NCBI GenBank assembly: GCA_011773575.1
Contig: WVXJ01000140.1
Location: forward strand, 1-8,936
Direction: 5' to 3'
DNA: 8,936 nucleotides
From: Armatimonadota bacterium
GTDB taxonomy: Bacteria > Armatimonadota > Hebobacteria > Hebobacterales > WVXJ01
The notes beneath the pieces were generated by a model. It was given only the letters and a program-made list of their open reading frames with translations, ran no database searches and was not told the DNA's origin. Made by a program: the position numbers and the translations under genes. How positions within the stretch are numbered: position 1 is the stretch's first letter; every line of letters starts with the position of its first letter. Of the stretch, positions 6,181 through 8,936 are shown piece after piece.

Positions 6181-6591
6181 TCATATTAGCTTTGGGGGCG
6201 GCCCGAACCATACTTCGCTGATTCGCTTCTCCTCATCAAATATGATCTGTACCTCGGAACTGCCCTTCTCGAATTGGATGGTAATATAGACAACATCTCG
6301 TCCGTTCTCTCTTGTTACTTCTGTTCTGACCTGCCTCAGATAGGCGCCAAGATTCTTAGTGATGGTGCGCCACGCCTCATCTAATTTATCGGGAGGCATT
6401 TGCTCCTTTAGATTCTCATCGAAACTCTCGACCGCGGTTGAGAAATCCCTGGCCGCCAGCTGCGCCATGAATTGCTGTGCCGGTTCTATCAGCTCGGTCG
6501 CCAGCGGTGGCTCCTCTTCTTCTTTGCTGCAGGAAGTCAACGCGACACACAGGGCCAGCAGTGTCAGCGCGATGAATAAGTACTTGGTCAT
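6181..6591 (-). CDS. DUF3887-type lipoprotein, paralogue A
   Basis: A 136-residue putative lipoprotein. The signal peptide runs MTKY, then a hydrophobic core, ending in lipobox L18-T-S-C21; an acidic KEEEEPP linker follows. Residues about 36-130 match the DUF3887 (PF13026) pattern: a helix with FMAQLAARDFSTAVESFD, a second helix with KLDEAWRTITKNLGAY, then strands DVVYITIQFEKGSSEVQIIFDEEKRI and the closing ISEVWFGPP. This NTF2-like domain is known mainly as a stand-alone secreted module or fused to hydrolases; its function is unknown. The start at 6591 is fixed by GGGAGG seven bases upstream; an upstream in-frame ATG at 6717 would hide the signal peptide behind 42 residues. A terminator-like hairpin lies between it and paralogue B, so it probably has its own promoter in the AT-rich stretch around 6655-6700, though no clear hexamer pair is visible there. 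Confidence 0.8.
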   Translation of the reverse strand: MTKYLFIALTLLALCVALTSCSKEEEEPPLATELIEPAQQFMAQLAARDFSTAVESFDENLKEQMPPDKLDEAWRTITKNLGAYLRQVRTEVTRENGRDVVYITIQFEKGSSEVQIIFDEEKRISEVWFGPPPKLI

Positions 6592-6762
6592 ATCAATCCT
6601 CCCTATCTGAACTACCGCTGCTCTAAGCGTATCAGTGCTGGCAGCAAGATTATCTTCCATCCTATATATTACAATAGATACCATACTAGCGGTATATGCT
6701 TGTGAGCATTCAGACAATCCTCGGTAAAATGAAGATGCCGGCCAACCGTGAATACGACCTTC

Positions 6763-6813
6763 GAAAAGTCCGCGCGGGCCTTCAGTGCGAGTGGTGGTGA
6801 AGGTCCGCGCGGG
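6763..6813 (-). terminator. Rho-independent terminator after DUF3887 paralogue B
   Basis: CCGCGCGGGCCTTCA (6770-6784) pairs with TGAAGGTCCGCGCGG (6798-6812) over 15 bp with one G-T wobble and a 13-nt loop. Read on the minus strand, the stem is followed by ACTTTTCG, a short U-run. It lies 36 bases beyond the stop of paralogue B. It would end the transcript that starts at the window's right edge and separate it from paralogue A. Confidence 0.75.
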
Positions 6814-6848
6814 GGGGGTCGGCGTGGCAGTTTATCAGTCTCCAGAGG

Positions 6849-7247
6849 TTACTTGGGCGGAACGAACCACAGCCCGCTGATGCGCTGCGCCCCATCGAAT
6901 GCGACCTTTATGTCGGCACTGCCCCTTTCGAACTCGCAGGTGACATAGACAACCTCAAACCCCTGCTCCTTCTCTGTTCGCGCACCGGCGAGGTTTTCAA
7001 AGGCGCCGAGTTCTGTCACGAGAGTGCTCCATGCTTGTTTCAGGTTGGCCGCAGGCAGCACTTCCCGCATCGTAGCGTCAAAACTCTCCACCGCGCCTGT
7101 AAAATCCTCTTCCGCCAAAAGCATAACAAATCGCTTCGCGGGCTCTGTCAGCTCACCAGGATCAGACGCTTGCTCCGATTGGCCGCAAGAAGCCAAAGCG
7201 ACGCAAACAGCCAACAACATTGCCAACACAAAGAAACGCTTTATCAT
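6849..7247 (-). CDS. DUF3887-type lipoprotein, paralogue B
   Basis: A 132-residue putative lipoprotein, clearly paralogous to the next gene downstream. Its signal peptide has the same length (MIKRFF, hydrophobic core, lipobox L18-A-S-C21). The mature part follows DUF3887 (PF13026): TEPAKRFVMLLAEEDFTGAV (about 34-53), NLKQAWSTLVTELGAF (68-83), FEVVYVTCEFERGSADIKVAFD (97-118) and closing ISGLWFVPP (123-131). Strong matches to paralogue A include the AVESFD and FERGS/FEKGS segments. I chose ATG 7247 with AAAGGAAAG upstream; a longer frame from 7346 would put 33 Arg-rich residues before the signal peptide. It lies 95 bases after the DUF6141-like gene on the same strand, with no clear terminator between, so it probably belongs to the same transcript. 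A terminator follows it. Likely anchored in the envelope; function unknown. Confidence 0.82.
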   Translation of the reverse strand: MIKRFFVLAMLLAVCVALASCGQSEQASDPGELTEPAKRFVMLLAEEDFTGAVESFDATMREVLPAANLKQAWSTLVTELGAFENLAGARTEKEQGFEVVYVTCEFERGSADIKVAFDGAQRISGLWFVPPK

Positions 7248-7342
7248 TTTCTTTCCTTTCAAATAAAGTATCCTTTCCAGAAGACTGCGGGGCACAAGTC
7301 GCCTCCTGCCGCGTGCTCCGATCCGCGCCCGCGCGCCTACAC

Positions 7343-7870
7343 TCACTGTCGCAGCGACTCTATCGCCTCCTTGAGTTCATCCGGTCTCTGGGAGCCCAGC
7401 AGAATGTGTCTCCCGTCCATGTATTCCAGCCTCACCCCGCGATTGCCGGTGGGGTTGTAGGCCCGGCCTTTCCTGCGGAAGCGGATTCCCCAGCCTCCGT
7501 ATTCCTGGATAGGGTTATATGTGAGCGCCTCCACCTTTGCCGCGTTCTCGAGCGGAACTTTGCGAAAAGAAAGGTGAAATGGGAAATAGCGGATATAGAG
7601 CCCATCAATGCGCACCTCGGTTCTGAGGTTGGCCGCCAGGAAGAGGGCGATCAGCGCCGCGTCAAAAGCGAATACCAGCGCCCCCATTGTCATCAGCGCC
7701 TGGTCTGACATTGGGTTCTCACCGATGGGCCTCGCGAAGATGAGTTGCTGAATTATCATCCACGCAACGATCCCCGCTGGCAGCAGACCGGAGCCGATAA
7801 TGACTACCCACAGCCACCACTGTCGGGAGTACTGGACTTCCTCATAGATAATGCGGCTTTGCTCTGACAT
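7343..7870 (-). CDS. Two-helix membrane protein, DUF6141-like
   Basis: A 175-residue protein with a short N-terminal part IIYEEVQYSRQWWLW, two membrane helices (about 19-42 and 62-80), then a soluble beta-rich domain with TEVRIDGLYIRYFPF (84-98), a conserved-looking YNPIQEYGGWGIRF (118-131), YNPTGNRGVRLEY (138-150), and a C-terminal SQRPDELKEAI (160-170). This pattern, reminiscent of membrane-anchored PH-like (bPH-type) domains, is what I recall for DUF6141; I cannot check the name here. By the positive-inside rule the soluble domain is probably cytoplasmic, since it follows two helices and is Arg-rich. ATG 7870 is preceded by AAAGGGGGG; a longer start at 7909 lacks an SD. It lies 79 bases after the Yip1-like gene and 95 before the DUF3887 lipoprotein, all on one strand. 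Function unknown. Confidence 0.7.
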   Translation of the reverse strand: MSEQSRIIYEEVQYSRQWWLWVVIIGSGLLPAGIVAWMIIQQLIFARPIGENPMSDQALMTMGALVFAFDAALIALFLAANLRTEVRIDGLYIRYFPFHLSFRKVPLENAAKVEALTYNPIQEYGGWGIRFRRKGRAYNPTGNRGVRLEYMDGRHILLGSQRPDELKEAIESLRQ

Positions 7871-7949
7871 TTGATTAATACCCCCCTTTCTTCGCCAGGT
7901 TGGTGCCAAAGCGTGCGAAGTTAGCGCAGTAGAAATGACTGACGAGCGC

Positions 7950-8600
7950 TTAGATCGTTAGCATCTTCAGCACGATCACCTTGGATGCGGCCTCCGCCAT
8001 CACCAGCCCGGCAATAAATGAAGCAATTGCTCTTCCGCCGCGGACATTGCAGCAGATGCTGTATGACCGATACATCAGCGCCACCATCCACACAATCGCC
8101 GCAACAATGATGACTATCACTACCGCGGCGACGGCTGCGTCTCCCAACTGCACGTAGAAGTTGCCTCTGGCCTGCGTCAGTTCCCGTAGATTCTGTATGA
8201 CGCTGATCAGAAAACGCTGATAGGGAGGGAGAAGCGAAGCGGCGGCAACAAATATCATGGGCCAGCGCGCCATTGCCTGGGTGCCGAATAGATCCAAAGC
8301 GCGGAACCTGGTCCTGGATACAAACCGCCCCAGTATGAACAGAACTATCCCAAGAGACAGCCAATTGACAATCCCCTCAGTCAGAAACACCCAAAGGACA
8401 TCCCCGCGGCCTGTGTGAACATCCAGCACACCATCGAAATGCGTGTTGCTGAAAGAACCGAGAAACCCGGCCAGCAAAATCGCCGCCAGCCCGATTCCCA
8501 GCGAACGGCCCCCGGCGATGTATGCAAATGGATTGAACAGCCATTGAACCAGCCCGGGAGCGGAGGGTGCCTTCGCAGTATTCAGGGTCTCTTCAGCCAT
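7950..8600 (-). CDS. Yip1-domain-like integral membrane protein
   Basis: A 216-residue membrane protein. A cytoplasmic N-terminal stretch ends in LVQWLFNPFAYI (17-28), the amphipathic 'F-x-P' lead-in seen before the first helix of Yip1-domain (PF04893) proteins. Five hydrophobic segments follow, roughly at 33-50, 70-91, 112-127, 155-176 and 190-212. Between helices 4 and 5 is a basic turn YRSYSICCNVRGGRA. Bacterial Yip1-like proteins are widespread, structurally conserved and without known function. ATG 8600 has AGGAGG seven bases upstream, and its first 8 bases overlap the end of the DUF2089-type gene, so translation of the two is probably coupled. A longer frame from 8651 would overlap that gene by a further 51 bases and is unlikely. 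The coupling suggests that the putative regulator and this membrane protein act together. Confidence 0.8.
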   Translation of the reverse strand: MAEETLNTAKAPSAPGLVQWLFNPFAYIAGGRSLGIGLAAILLAGFLGSFSNTHFDGVLDVHTGRGDVLWVFLTEGIVNWLSLGIVLFILGRFVSRTRFRALDLFGTQAMARWPMIFVAAASLLPPYQRFLISVIQNLRELTQARGNFYVQLGDAAVAAVVIVIIVAAIVWMVALMYRSYSICCNVRGGRAIASFIAGLVMAEAASKVIVLKMLTI

Positions 8601-8883
8601 CTGTTTCCTCCTGCTGCTCTCCGATTTGACTGAGTTTCTCGATAATCTCATCCAGCCGGTTGCGGACAGTGGGATAACTCACCTTCAAAAGCCTCGCCAT
8701 CTCCTTCAAACTCCCACTCGCCCTCACAAACTGGAAGACAAACTCCTGATCACTCCTGCTCAACCGCACCAGAGCCGGCAGCTCAAACAGCCCCTCAACC
8801 TCAGTGCCGCAATCCCCACACGACAGCCGCTTGATGCTCAGTCTCCGGCTACAACTCGGACATTCACTAGGCAGTGTTTTCAT
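8593..8883 (-). CDS. DUF2089-type zinc-ribbon/helix-turn-helix protein, putative transcriptional regulator
   Basis: A 96-residue protein. An N-terminal zinc ribbon has C8-x-x-C11 and C22-x-x-C25 (CPSC...CGDC). The linker EGLFELPALVRLS (30-42) and the DQEFVFQFVRASGSLKEMARLL segment lead into a helix-turn-helix, KVSYPTVRNRLDEI (67-80). The order zinc ribbon, 'F-x-LP-x-L', SYPTVRNRLD is the DUF2089 pattern. DNA binding is inferred from the HTH; no target is known to me. An Asp/Glu/Gln-rich tail ends the protein. ATG 8883 follows GGAG at a good distance. An in-frame ATG at 8907 lies between the -10 box and the predicted transcription start, so it should not be transcribed; this settles the start. 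It is the first gene of the minus-strand unit and overlaps the Yip1-like gene by 8 bases. It may control its own operon. Confidence 0.88.
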   Translation of the reverse strand: MKTLPSECPSCSRRLSIKRLSCGDCGTEVEGLFELPALVRLSRSDQEFVFQFVRASGSLKEMARLLKVSYPTVRNRLDEIIEKLSQIGEQQEETDG

Positions 8884-8907
8884 GGCATCTCCAGTCTGAA
8901 TATACAT

Positions 8908-8936
8908 AATATAGCACTCTAACTAAATTATGTCAA
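8908..8936 (-). promoter_or_regulatory. Consensus sigma70 promoter for the DUF2089-Yip1-DUF6141-DUF3887 unit
   Basis: On the minus strand a perfect TTGACA (8936-8931) and TATATT (8913-8908, 5 of 6 matches) are 17 bases apart. Transcription would start near 8901, giving an 18-base leader that holds the GGAG ribosome site for ATG 8883. The AT-rich stretch around the -10 box stands out from its surroundings. The -35 box is at the very edge of the window, so upstream operator sites cannot be judged. Confidence 0.8.

Noticed and set aside
6678..6709. Two small inverted repeats (ATACC/GGTAT and ATGCT/AGCAT) upstream of DUF3887 paralogue A
   Set aside because: Five-base arms are expected by chance in AT-rich DNA; no matching promoter elements are visible.
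8415..8922. Plus-strand open frames opposite the Yip1-like and DUF2089-type genes
   Set aside because: They are antisense shadows of well-supported genes, with low-complexity Pro/Gln-rich translations and no SD.

Overview
The window looks like a piece of chromosome from a free-living, moderately GC-rich bacterium. Genes are closely packed and nearly all have good Shine-Dalgarno (SD) sequences. Three lipobox signal peptides point to a cell with an envelope lipoprotein pathway, and two sigma70-type promoters are readable. I see no insertion sequence, phage gene, CRISPR array, tRNA or rRNA. The phylum cannot be fixed from the sequence; the mix of DUF2089, Yip1-like and DUF3887 genes is one I associate with little-studied environmental lineages, but that is an impression only.

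Plus strand, 1-4337: the last codons of an unidentified gene (possibly an M28-type peptidase), a small ferritin-like diiron protein, hisF (histidine biosynthesis), then a phosphate-uptake operon. That operon has its own promoter (TTGCCA-17-TAGAAT) and encodes a DUF47/PhoU-like protein followed by two different Pit-family transporters. It ends at a strong bidirectional terminator, beside a second hairpin.

Middle, 4417-6144: a minus-strand lone DRE-TIM/HMGL-like aldolase (PF00682 type), then a divergently transcribed small lipoprotein. The divergent gap holds an imperfect 24-nt palindrome.

Minus strand, 8936-6181: a consensus promoter at the window edge (TTGACA-17-TATATT) drives a DUF2089-type zinc-ribbon/HTH protein. 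This gene overlaps a Yip1-like membrane protein by 8 nt. A two-helix membrane protein (DUF6141-like) and a DUF3887 lipoprotein follow. A 15-bp GC-rich hairpin with a T-run closes this unit. Beyond it lies a second, paralogous DUF3887 lipoprotein.

The best candidate for an undescribed system is the minus-strand unit: one putative DNA-binding regulator, two multi-span or bitopic membrane proteins and one or two small lipoproteins under a single promoter. This layout suggests an envelope-related module, but its function cannot be read from sequence alone.
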